Assembly (NCBI GenBank): GCA_030640865.1
Contig: DAOWIP010000159.1
Location: 1 to 6,362, forward strand
Direction of reading: 5' to 3'
From: Sedimentisphaerales bacterium
GTDB lineage: Bacteria > Planctomycetota > Phycisphaerae > Sedimentisphaerales > SM23-30
Length of the DNA stretch: 6,362 nt
The position numbers and the translations under genes are program-made. The notes under the pieces were generated by a model. It was not told where the DNA came from and searched no databases. It was given only the letters and a program-made list of their open reading frames with translations. Numbering within the stretch: position 1 is the stretch's first letter; each line of letters begins with the position of its first letter. Shown piece by piece: positions 1 through 6,249 of this stretch.

Positions 1-27
1 ACGAATGAACGCAAATTAACACGAATA
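1..27. repeat. Degenerate AT-rich repeat fragment at left edge
   Basis: The first bases contain the word ACGAAT twice (1-6 and 21-26), separated by an AT-rich stretch with GAACGC and AATTAA. This resembles the low-complexity intergenic repeats built from ACGAAT/AATTAACAC units that occur in many bacterial genomes. The element is cut by the window edge, so its length and copy number cannot be seen. Purine-rich, non-coding sequence follows to about position 70. The identification rests on pattern resemblance only. Confidence 0.25.
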
Positions 28-71
28 AAGAGAAGAGAAAAACAGAAGAAAGAATTGAACAGAAGGTAGCG

Positions 72-141
72 AAGAGCACCTCTCTGAAATACAGAAAGGT
101 GGCACCCAAAATCACATTTTACAGGGCGGGCACCCGGCGGA
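72..141 (-). repeat. Left arm of long inverted repeat flanking the nuclease gene
   Basis: This 70-base arm matches the reverse complement of 2041-2111 in three blocks. They are AAGAGCACCTCT (72-83, 12/12), AAAGGTGGCACCCAA (95-109, 14/15) and GCGGGCACCCGGCGGA (126-141, 16/16). Between the first two blocks lies a hairpin: CACCT (77-81) pairs with AGGTG (97-101), and CTG (84-86) pairs with CAG (92-94) around the loop AAATA. Between the last two blocks is a small AT palindrome, AAAAT-CAC-ATTTT (108-120). The arm begins 24 bases beyond the nuclease stop codon, so it lies in the 3' untranslated part of that gene's transcript and could form RNA structure there. No T-run follows, so it is not a canonical terminator. 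Confidence 0.8.
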
Positions 142-164
142 TTTCGAAACAACCCCAACGTACC

Positions 165-1934
165 TTATTCTTCAATAGAAGGCATTAAAATTTTTACCAA
201 CTTTTTCCTCAGAAGGATATCTCGTTCTTCAAAGAACTCAAGAAAGTTGCTAAGGCTCAAATCTGTATCAGGTATATAATTCCTTCGTAAATAATCACTC
301 CTCTCGTCTTCAGTTGGATATGTTTCGAGTAGCCACTCATTGAATTCTTTTCCCGATTTTTCCTGATTTGGAAGGCCCTCCAATAGCTGCAAGTTCGCTA
401 ATGAATTCCGTTTGGCAATATAATTGTACACTTCATCGTCTGCGATCCCGCGATTGATCAACCTTTTGGGAGTAAAGATACTTCGAGGGAATATATGATC
501 AATATGAAATTTATTTCTGAAATCCAATGTGGGGTATAATAATGCTAAAATTGGAAATGTGTACTTCTGTCCCCACTTATAGTCTAAAAGGCTGTCAATT
601 TCTTCATCTGTAAAAGTTATTGACTTTGTGGTCCCTCTTAGCTTTTCAACAATCTTATCAAATGGGAAACCGTTATTACTTTCTGCTATAACCTGCCTTA
701 CAGGCCTTAATACGTTATCGGGCTGGCCACCAAATGCCCTTTTGAGAAGTGATATGGTAAGCCATCTGAATATTTCATTTCTATCTTCTTTATGTCTGAT
801 GGAAAGCACGTAATTTGTAGGATTGTCGATTTTATTTAAATAATAAGCAATTGGAATAACAGCATTGTTTGATGTCAGTGTATCCCTATTATATCCGAAT
901 GAAGACAGAAGTAAGACTGATGATCGAATTGACTCTGAAATATTATCCCAGTTTTTTTCTATTGTGGTCATATTCTGAGAATTGAAATTATCTACTTTAA
1001 AAGTAATGTCTGAAAAATCAGATAATACAAGACATGATTTCAGGGTGAAATCTTTATCAAAGTTAAAACCACCTCCGATTTGATTTATTTCATCAACTAA
1101 GTTGTGTATCTCTTCTCTGGCATCTTTTTTCTGCCACTGTGCAGTAGCAATCGAAAGGAGAAGATCGGAATAGTTCAACTCTGTACCACCACTGTTCACT
1201 CGTATAAAAATATTCAGCACTTTATCAAGGCTCTCATCTTTTTCCAGAAAGTAATTAACAACCTCAGACTTGTGAAGTAGATCGTATAATTTAAACAATG
1301 TTCGGTTAGCAAATTTCGCCTGTTTCTTGTTCTCGATAGTACTTAAACCGTTGTCTATAAGAAAATCGTTAACATCGGAAGGCTCCTTGAAATCTAAAGC
1401 TTGCCCAACCCTAAACCAGAATGCATTATTCTCTTTAATGTTATTATTTTCACAACAACTTCTTTCAACAAACCGAAAATCATACTCCATGCCAACTGGA
1501 TCCTCTGGGGAGGCCAGCAAGTCCAAAACAAGAACTTTCTCAGGGTATGCCTCAGGGTTATTCCATCTTTTTCTTGGTAGTTTATATGCGACGCTTCCTT
1601 TAAGTCCCAAATACAATGCGGTCAATCTCTGCTGTCCATCCAATACTGCAGTTATGTCTCCCTCTCCTGAAATATCTGCCTTAGGATTATGTTTAGACTT
1701 GTTTTCATGGTAGTTTCTTATGAACTCATAGAACTGGAATTTTTTAGAGTTTTCTTTTTCCACTTTCCAAAAAAGGAAGGATCCTATTGGATATCCTCTC
1801 ATTAGTGAATCGAACAGTTTTGTTATTTGATCATCTTCCCATATAAATTCTCTTTGTATAGCTGGAAGTAGATATTTTTTCCGATATATATTTCCAACAG
1901 CTTCTTTTATTGTTATTGGTCTTTCAAATGACAT
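165..1934 (-). CDS. DUF262/DUF1524 (GmrSD-type) predicted defence nuclease
   Basis: This 589-residue protein has the two domains of GmrS and GmrD in one chain. The N-terminal DUF262 domain (about residues 8-260) has a ParB-like fold in known members. It shows QREFIW at 27-32, the signature DGQQRLT at 99-105, and FIRVNSGGTELNYSDLL at 243-259. The C-terminal DUF1524 HNH-type nuclease domain (about 450-560) shows HIDHIFPRS at 477-485, with H477, D479 and H480 as likely catalytic or metal residues. It also shows RNSLANLQLL at 509-518 and a following N/K-rich segment. Known relatives use DUF262 to bind or hydrolyse nucleotides and DUF1524 to cut DNA, often modified phage DNA. Target specificity here is unknown. 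The start is supported by AAGGAG five bases upstream of the ATG. All motifs are present and the length is normal, so the protein looks intact. No methyltransferase or partner gene is adjacent. The gene is much AT-richer than its neighbours and lies between inverted repeats, which suggests acquisition by transfer. Confidence 0.9.
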   Translation of the reverse strand: MSFERPITIKEAVGNIYRKKYLLPAIQREFIWEDDQITKLFDSLMRGYPIGSFLFWKVEKENSKKFQFYEFIRNYHENKSKHNPKADISGEGDITAVLDGQQRLTALYLGLKGSVAYKLPRKRWNNPEAYPEKVLVLDLLASPEDPVGMEYDFRFVERSCCENNNIKENNAFWFRVGQALDFKEPSDVNDFLIDNGLSTIENKKQAKFANRTLFKLYDLLHKSEVVNYFLEKDESLDKVLNIFIRVNSGGTELNYSDLLLSIATAQWQKKDAREEIHNLVDEINQIGGGFNFDKDFTLKSCLVLSDFSDITFKVDNFNSQNMTTIEKNWDNISESIRSSVLLLSSFGYNRDTLTSNNAVIPIAYYLNKIDNPTNYVLSIRHKEDRNEIFRWLTISLLKRAFGGQPDNVLRPVRQVIAESNNGFPFDKIVEKLRGTTKSITFTDEEIDSLLDYKWGQKYTFPILALLYPTLDFRNKFHIDHIFPRSIFTPKRLINRGIADDEVYNYIAKRNSLANLQLLEGLPNQEKSGKEFNEWLLETYPTEDERSDYLRRNYIPDTDLSLSNFLEFFEERDILLRKKLVKILMPSIEE

Positions 1935-1939
1935 ATATT

Positions 1940-1945
1940 CTCCTT
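1940..1945 (-). promoter_or_regulatory. Ribosome binding site of the nuclease gene
   Basis: On the minus strand AAGGAG lies five bases before the ATG at 1934, a near-ideal Shine-Dalgarno sequence. It fixes the start and leaves no need for an upstream extension. The leader between it and the right repeat arm is AT-rich. I could not pick out a convincing -35/-10 pair in it. Confidence 0.75.
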
Positions 1946-2003
1946 GTATTTGTTATTAAATGCATTTGAGAAATATCCTTCTTGCAAGTATCTGTTTCAT
2001 TTA

Positions 2004-2035
2004 GCAAGCATAGCCCGGGCGAAGCGTAGGGCAAG
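2004..2035. repeat. Palindromic GC-rich element beside the right repeat arm
   Basis: GCAAG occurs at both ends (2004-2008 and 2031-2035), and CTTGCAAG, itself a palindrome, lies just outside at 1981-1988. The centre carries the palindrome GCCCGGGC (2013-2020), followed by GAAGCGTAGGGC, so GCCC can also pair with the later GGGC. The element runs within a few bases of the right inverted-repeat arm and may be part of the same composite repeat. No counterpart is present beside the left arm. Confidence 0.45.
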
Positions 2036-2040
2036 TCATG

Positions 2041-2111
2041 TCCGCCGGGTGCCCGCTCTGTCTTTATAAAATTGGGCGCCACCTTTCCGCCGAAGGCGGA
2101 GAGGTGCTCTT
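2041..2111 (+). repeat. Right arm of long inverted repeat flanking the nuclease gene
   Basis: This 71-base arm is the inverted partner of 72-141. It carries TCCGCCGGGTGCCCGC (2041-2056), TTGGGCGCCACCTTT (2072-2086) and AGAGGTGCTCTT (2100-2111). Its hairpin is stronger than the left one: CACCT (2080-2084) pairs with AGGTG (2102-2106), and CCGCC (2087-2091) pairs with GGCGG (2095-2099) around GAA. The connecting T2085-G2101 and T2086-A2100 positions can also pair as U-G and U-A in RNA read on this strand. The spacer holds the palindrome TTTATAAA (2063-2070), where the left arm has a different AT palindrome. The arm lies between the nuclease start and the isomerase stop. Confidence 0.8.
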
Positions 2112-2121
2112 GTACAGGCTT

Positions 2122-2160
2122 ATGCTGTAGTCACGTAGGATGGGCTTTAGCCCATGCTGT
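2122..2160. repeat. Short hairpin element flanked by ATGCTGT direct repeats
   Basis: ATGGGCT (2140-2146) and AGCCCAT (2149-2155) are perfect inverted copies around two T bases, giving about six usable pairs with a four-base loop. The word ATGCTGT occurs on both sides (2122-2128 and 2154-2160). GTAGGATGGGCTTTAGCCCA-type hairpins are a common style of dispersed intergenic repeat in bacteria. I infer that this is one such unit, but only one copy is visible here. Confidence 0.5.
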
Positions 2161-2167
2161 CTTTTTC

Positions 2168-2209
2168 GGTGGCTGTTATTCCATCGTCGGTCGCCACACG
2201 GAGTGTGCC
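2168..2209. repeat. Hairpin-forming repeat-like sequence near the isomerase 3' end
   Basis: CACAC (2195-2199) and GTGTG (2203-2207) form a five-pair hairpin with a three-base loop. As an alternative, GTGGC (2169-2173) can pair with GCCAC (2194-2198). Both foldings share the GCCACAC segment. The sequence sits in the same cluster of palindromes as the elements at 2004-2160. No coding potential stands out on either strand across this gap. Confidence 0.35.
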
Positions 2210-2235
2210 TCCCACTTTAGGGAAGAAAACCGCGT

Positions 2236-2268
2236 GGGGTAAGACCAAAAAAAGGATTTGACCCCTTT
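2236..2268 (-). terminator. Possible weak terminator of the isomerase gene
   Basis: On the minus strand the stop codon overlaps AAAGG (2268-2264), which can pair with CCTTT (2255-2251), and a seven-base T-run covers 2253-2247. A wider alternative pairs GGGGT (2265-2261) with ACCCC (2240-2236), closing the T-run inside its loop. Both stems have only five pairs. The position and T-run fit an intrinsic terminator, but the stem is weak, and this may instead be part of the surrounding repeat cluster. Confidence 0.3.
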
Positions 2269-3688
2269 AATTAGAGTGGCGATAGATTTCCCAGCCAAGA
2301 TAATTTTCCAGTGCCTCGGAAACAGCATAGGATTTTTCAGACAGATTGACAGCCACGTGATGTTCAAAGCCCATGCGGCAGATAAATTGCATTAGAACCT
2401 GCAAATTAGGTATCTCCATAACACCATAGCCGCCGAAAGTGTCAAGCTCGTCATCGGTGAACCTTCCCTGGCCGACATAACCGGTGATAACGCCCTCGGC
2501 GTCGTTGGTTGTGAGTCGGCAGAACGTGGCCGGCGACGGTTTGATTCTGCCGACTACCGTACCATAGGTATTTTCCTTTCCCATCGCACCAGCGATGATT
2601 TCCTGGTAATCCATCTTCATTTCTCTGAAAAAGGACCGAGGCAGATTACTGCAGTGGAAGCAGACGCATTTGTCCGGGTCATTCCGGTAATTATTATTCC
2701 AATCGAGCAGCGCGCTTGGCGAACCACTTGCCAATTGCATTATATACATACCAAGCAAACCAGTTATATCCACTTCGCACGCGCTGGGTTTGGCAAGCAA
2801 TTCTCCCATCATGCTCATCTGTGTGCAGGAGCATATACCGTAATTTTCCTGGATACTGGTCCAGCACTGAATGGCTGTGCCGTCCAATTTCCATTCTTCC
2901 ACCCAGCGGTCCACTACCGCGCCGAATTTTGCCAGTCGCAACAAAGCATCCTTCGGAACACCGTCCGTACTGGTATAATTCTGAATGTCGATAAGTTTTT
3001 CTTTGACGACAGACTCACTGTCTGTAAGCCTTTGGGCCTGACCGAGTATTTCTGAAAGGTCGATTGTCTCTACGGATATTCCGGAGAGTTCCAGAAGTTT
3101 TTCACTATAGCGAACCGTGTTAAAGGCGCCGGGACGGGCGCCGATAGCTCCAAAACGGGCGTTCCGCAGCCCCCTGACGATACGGCAGACAGAGGCAAAG
3201 TCAGTCAACTCCCGCCTGAATTCGTCTGAATTGACCGATATGGTATGTGATTTTGTCAGAGAATAGGCAATGCCGGCCTGGTTGAGATTGTTGCAAACAC
3301 TGATCTTGCCGCAAAAGGAATCCCGACGGTGGCTTATACTCATCTTATCAGGCTCGTCCGGCTCGGCCTGGATCAGTATCGGTACGTTAAGGCCGGACGA
3401 TTTGATGACCTCCAGTACCCCTTTTTCATCGCCGAAATTGGGGAGAGTTACAATAACACCGTCAATCTCGTGCGCATGGCGGGAAAAAAGGTCGGCACAT
3501 TTTCTGGCGTCCGCGAGCGTTTCAACAGCACCGTATTTGGTGTCGTTTTCACCCAGAACCACCGTGTCATATCCGGCCCCTTTGAGAATATCCAATATTG
3601 CGCTACGCCCCTGCCTGACTAAAGAATCGGGGAAAAAACCGCGATTTGCCACAATTACCGCCATTGTCATTTCTTTTATTTCTTTCAT
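2267..3688 (-). CDS. L-fucose/L-arabinose isomerase-like sugar isomerase
   Basis: This 473-residue cytosolic protein belongs to the L-fucose/L-arabinose isomerase-like family. Members interconvert aldoses and ketoses using a divalent metal, usually manganese. The N-terminal half (about 8-170) is alpha/beta, with VIVANRGFFP at 11-20 and DGVIVTLPNFGDE at 76-88. The middle carries GAIGARPGAFNTV at 180-192. The C-terminal catalytic part carries IQCWTSIQENYG (273-284), ACEVDITG (303-310), LLDWNN (327-332), VCFHCSN (342-348) and FEHHVAV (441-447). By analogy with E. coli FucI, E305, D329 and H443 or H444 are probable metal ligands. Cysteines cluster at 286, 288, 341, 343 and 346. The ATG at 3688 is preceded by AAGGA with nine bases of spacing; a later start at codon 7 is possible. 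No kinase, aldolase or transporter gene is visible, so the substrate cannot be named. Sulfoquinovose isomerases of the sulfo-transaldolase pathway belong to this broad family and are one candidate among several. Confidence 0.85.
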   Translation of the reverse strand: MKEIKEMTMAVIVANRGFFPDSLVRQGRSAILDILKGAGYDTVVLGENDTKYGAVETLADARKCADLFSRHAHEIDGVIVTLPNFGDEKGVLEVIKSSGLNVPILIQAEPDEPDKMSISHRRDSFCGKISVCNNLNQAGIAYSLTKSHTISVNSDEFRRELTDFASVCRIVRGLRNARFGAIGARPGAFNTVRYSEKLLELSGISVETIDLSEILGQAQRLTDSESVVKEKLIDIQNYTSTDGVPKDALLRLAKFGAVVDRWVEEWKLDGTAIQCWTSIQENYGICSCTQMSMMGELLAKPSACEVDITGLLGMYIMQLASGSPSALLDWNNNYRNDPDKCVCFHCSNLPRSFFREMKMDYQEIIAGAMGKENTYGTVVGRIKPSPATFCRLTTNDAEGVITGYVGQGRFTDDELDTFGGYGVMEIPNLQVLMQFICRMGFEHHVAVNLSEKSYAVSEALENYLGWEIYRHSN

Positions 3689-3877
3689 ATCGAGTGATCC
3701 TTTTCATTTCCGGCAGCGATTCATAGATATCATTCTGCCTCATAAGAACTTACGTATTATTACAACTTCAGAAAAATCCTTTTTTTAAACCTCAAACTTG
3801 ATATTGTCCGATAATTAACATAAAGTAGTGTACCTGTAACAGTATGCTGATTACAAGGCAAAAATCAGGGATTTGGT
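3689..3877. promoter_or_regulatory. Divergent intergenic promoter region
   Basis: This AT-rich 189-base gap separates the 5' ends of the minus-strand isomerase gene and the plus-strand glycosyltransferase gene, so it must hold promoters in both directions unless a gene is read from further away. For the plus strand the best candidate is TTGATA (3798-3803), 17 bases, then TAAAGT (3821-3826). The -35 box is good and the -10 box matches four of six consensus bases. I found no convincing promoter for the minus strand and no long palindromic operator. The plus-strand gene has a modest ribosome site, AGGG, seven bases before its ATG at 3878. Confidence 0.45.
3698..3702 (-). promoter_or_regulatory. 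Ribosome binding site of the isomerase gene
   Basis: AAGGA on the minus strand lies nine bases before the ATG at 3688. This favours that start over the in-frame ATG six codons later, which has only a purine-rich A/G stretch in front of it. Confidence 0.55.
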
Positions 3878-6064
3878 ATGGAAGCCAAAAATCTTAAAAA
3901 CATGGAAGTTGACCCTGCTGAGCGGTTTGACGAAGTAACTGAGCAAATACAATCACTTATTGCCCAAAAGCAGTTGGATGCGGCAGAATACCTTGCCGGC
4001 GAGTTTGTCAAGGCAAGTGAGAATCAGGCGCAAAATCTTCTATTACAAGGGGTTATCCACTCTGTCCGCCGGGAGTTCGCTCAAGCGGCACAGGTTTTTC
4101 TGCAGGCCCGCGGGCTTCTTACGGAAGAAGAAGTTCCTTCATTTACTTCGATTTATTCCGGCGCCCTGGTCAATTGCCAATTATTACTGTCCCGCCGGCA
4201 GCAACCGGCCGTGGCTCAGGGCTATAGTTTCTATAAGTCCAACATCGCGGCCCTGCGGGAGATCGATCCTCAACTGGCCGGAGAAATTCAGGCAAGTCCC
4301 CTGCCTGTCGATTATGTGCTGATCGACTACTGGTCTGGATTGCATCTGTTTGTGGCGGCCCAGAAAGTGCTGTTGGTTATTGACGAAGAAATAAGAACGT
4401 CCCTCGATGAACAGGTCGATAAGATAAAACCTATTATGTTTCTGTCCATCGGTTCCGGTCAGGAATTGCGATACTGTCTCAACCATCCCTTTGATGGGAT
4501 ACATGGTATGTCGCGTGCCCATTATCTCGTCGAGAAGAACCTGCCGGAGCTTAGATCGCTGTTGTATTTAGACGATTTCAGTCAGGCACTGCGTCGGGAA
4601 GAACTTATTCTCTTCGGCGGATCAGGACGCATAGATCGAATTAAAGAAAAATTCAGCACCTTACGGTATGCGCCGCCCAAAATTACCGTGGGCCAGTTGC
4701 AGGATGAAGATAAATATATAAACATCATTAAACATGAGATTAATTCGCGTTTCAATAAAGCCGAAGTTAAAGAGTATTACGCAGGTTCACAATTCCGTCA
4801 GCGTCAGCGTCAGATCGCGGCGGGTAAGATATTGCCTCGTGTGGTATTTCACACCAGTCGGTGGACTACGTTTCTGAAGCACTGCGCGGCCGATTTCGAG
4901 AAGGTCTTTCGGCAGCTCGGTTGTGAAACCCGCTTTCTCATCGAAGAAAGTGATACGCAAAGCATTATACCTCCTCTGCACTGGAAGCTTTTACGGGATT
5001 TCAAACCCGATGTTGTTTTTCTGGTCAGTCATTCCCGCCCCACATTCCCATTTATGCCGAAGGAGCTTCCCTTTATCGGCTATATCCAGGATAAGTGCGG
5101 CCCGCTGCTGAAAAAAGCGGATATAACAAATGAATTTACGGGACAGGATTTGTTTGTGTGCCTGAGTCCGGAACATCAGCGTTGGCTCTCGGCGAAAAAC
5201 GTACCGATGGAACAAACGTTTGTACTACCGGTGCCAAGCGATGAATCGATGTTTTTCCCCCTGCCGGAGGACCATCCACAGGCGGCGAGTTTTGCCATCG
5301 ATACCAGTTTTGTCAAACACGGCACGGGATCCGTCGAAGTGGTATTCGAGGAGTTTCTGGGGGATTTGGCCAAGGTACTGAAAGAAAAAAATCTTAGAGA
5401 AAGACTAATCAAATTATTCCAGGAATTATATCGGATAACCTGCCTGAACCCGGACAAGTGCTATTATGAACCGGAAATGGAGCAGATTGCCCAATCGTTC
5501 CTGACATCGGCGGCAAAGGATGATTTACGTTATTTCCTAAAGCAGTGGGTCGCTAACTTTTTTTGCAAGGTATCGTCGGCAGCCTGGCGGTATCGGTTTC
5601 TACAGGGGCTGTCCGAAGCTGGGATACCGCTGGCCCTGTATGGAAATAACTGGTCGAAGAACAAATATCTCAAAGAGCATGCCCGCGGGCCGGTTGATCG
5701 GCTGACGTCGCTGAATTATGTTTATAACTTTACCCGGATAAATCTCAGCATCAATCAAGCCGCTACCATGACCACGCGGCTGGTTGAGTGTTCCCTTGCC
5801 GGCGGGTTTATTATGGCGGCCGACCACGATCAAGCCCGGGATTATCTACCAGCCCGGAATTATTATGAACAGGACAAGGAACTGGTGTTTTATTCTTCGC
5901 CGAAAGATTTGGTTGATCGCTGTCGCTATTACCTCGAACACGAAGATGAACGCCGTGATATCGCCCACAATATGCGGCAGCGTACCTTGCGTGAACGAAC
6001 AGTCCGTGCCGCGGCCCAAACCACCCTTGAACACTGGCGCAAACTCTTAATGGAATATCTCTAA
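3878..6064 (+). CDS. Multidomain CgeB-like glycosyltransferase
   Basis: This 728-residue protein has no signal peptide or membrane segment. Residues 15-80 are helical with alanine-rich pairs resembling tetratricopeptide repeats (AAEYLAGEFV, FAQAAQVFLQARGLL). Residues 115-310 resemble a degenerate MAF (motility accessory factor) N-domain: NIAALREIDPQLAGEI (122-137), a Rossmann-like strand and turn IMFLSIGSGQEL (186-197), and DDFSQALRREELILFGG (232-248). Residues 320-460 look like the N-terminal half of a GT-B enzyme (RVVFHTSRWTTFLKH, DVVFLVSHSRP, FIGYIQDKCGP). Residues 580-725 match the C-terminal domain of CgeB-type glycosyltransferases (Glyco_trans_1_2). They include LALYGNNW (585-592), the INLSINQ strand (621-627), TTRLVECSLAGGFIMA (632-647) and a C-terminal helix after DERRDIAHNMR (690-700). 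The expected role is transfer of a sugar from a nucleotide donor to a surface or protein acceptor. The donor, the acceptor and any flagellar link are not visible. The start at 3878 is preferred over the ATG at 3902, which lacks a ribosome site. Confidence 0.8.
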   Translation: MEAKNLKNMEVDPAERFDEVTEQIQSLIAQKQLDAAEYLAGEFVKASENQAQNLLLQGVIHSVRREFAQAAQVFLQARGLLTEEEVPSFTSIYSGALVNCQLLLSRRQQPAVAQGYSFYKSNIAALREIDPQLAGEIQASPLPVDYVLIDYWSGLHLFVAAQKVLLVIDEEIRTSLDEQVDKIKPIMFLSIGSGQELRYCLNHPFDGIHGMSRAHYLVEKNLPELRSLLYLDDFSQALRREELILFGGSGRIDRIKEKFSTLRYAPPKITVGQLQDEDKYINIIKHEINSRFNKAEVKEYYAGSQFRQRQRQIAAGKILPRVVFHTSRWTTFLKHCAADFEKVFRQLGCETRFLIEESDTQSIIPPLHWKLLRDFKPDVVFLVSHSRPTFPFMPKELPFIGYIQDKCGPLLKKADITNEFTGQDLFVCLSPEHQRWLSAKNVPMEQTFVLPVPSDESMFFPLPEDHPQAASFAIDTSFVKHGTGSVEVVFEEFLGDLAKVLKEKNLRERLIKLFQELYRITCLNPDKCYYEPEMEQIAQSFLTSAAKDDLRYFLKQWVANFFCKVSSAAWRYRFLQGLSEAGIPLALYGNNWSKNKYLKEHARGPVDRLTSLNYVYNFTRINLSINQAATMTTRLVECSLAGGFIMAADHDQARDYLPARNYYEQDKELVFYSSPKDLVDRCRYYLEHEDERRDIAHNMRQRTLRERTVRAAAQTTLEHWRKLLMEYL

Positions 6065-6129
6065 AAACCAAATTTCCCCACTCCGCGATTCTCCGCATCG
6101 CTCCGGTCGAAATAACCGTATAGTTGCAA

Positions 6130-6153
6130 AACTTGACGCCTGCGTCAAAAGTT
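6130..6153. repeat. Hairpin downstream of the glycosyltransferase gene
   Basis: TTGACG (6133-6138) and CGTCAA (6143-6148) form a six-pair stem with a four-base loop. The helix can extend through AAC/GTT outside a two-base bulge. It lies about 70 bases after the stop codon and no T-run follows on the plus strand, so I do not call it an intrinsic terminator. The rest of the gap to about 6245 shows no coding potential or other clear signal. Confidence 0.35.
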
Positions 6154-6249
6154 CAGCTCGAGCGTGATGTCAAGCTGGATTCGTATATTTTAATGGTCGT
6201 TCGGCACTTTTGGCGAAGGTGTCAAACTTACGAAATACAGTAATATTTA

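Noticed and set aside
1..164. A promoter or small gene in the left flank
   Set aside because: No open frame with a ribosome site is visible. The segment is explained by the AT-rich repeat fragment, purine-rich spacer and the left inverted-repeat arm.
1327..1713. A 128-codon plus-strand open frame inside the nuclease gene
   Set aside because: It is fully antisense to conserved DUF262 sequence and has no ribosome site or domain, so it is a shadow of the real gene.
72..2111. Reading the flanking inverted repeats as classical insertion-sequence ends with the DUF262 gene as transposase
   Set aside because: DUF262/DUF1524 proteins are nucleases of defence systems, not known transposases. The arms are internally hairpinned rather than simple terminal repeats, and I found no clear target duplication outside them.
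1981..2266. CRISPR array or retron-type non-coding RNA in the repeat-rich gap
   Set aside because: The repeats are all different and not regularly spaced. There is no reverse transcriptase or Cas gene in the window.
2176..2367. A small minus-strand frame across the repeat cluster and the isomerase 3' end
   Set aside because: It overlaps the isomerase C-terminal codons in another frame and continues through hairpin repeats. It has no ribosome site or family resemblance.
2654..3055. A 133-codon plus-strand open frame inside the isomerase gene
   Set aside because: It is antisense to the catalytic region with the metal-ligand motifs. Its composition is unusual (many H, F and C), as expected for a complementary-strand shadow.
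2267..3688. Naming the isomerase as fucI, araA or a sulfoquinovose isomerase gene
   Set aside because: The family is clear, but the protein is shorter than E. coli FucI and no pathway neighbours are present, so a specific symbol is not supportable.
3270..3788. A 172-codon plus-strand open frame antisense to the isomerase 5' half
   Set aside because: It lies opposite a well-supported gene and runs out into the promoter gap. Its translation is low-complexity (rich in S, I, P and R) with no recognisable domain. It is a shadow frame.
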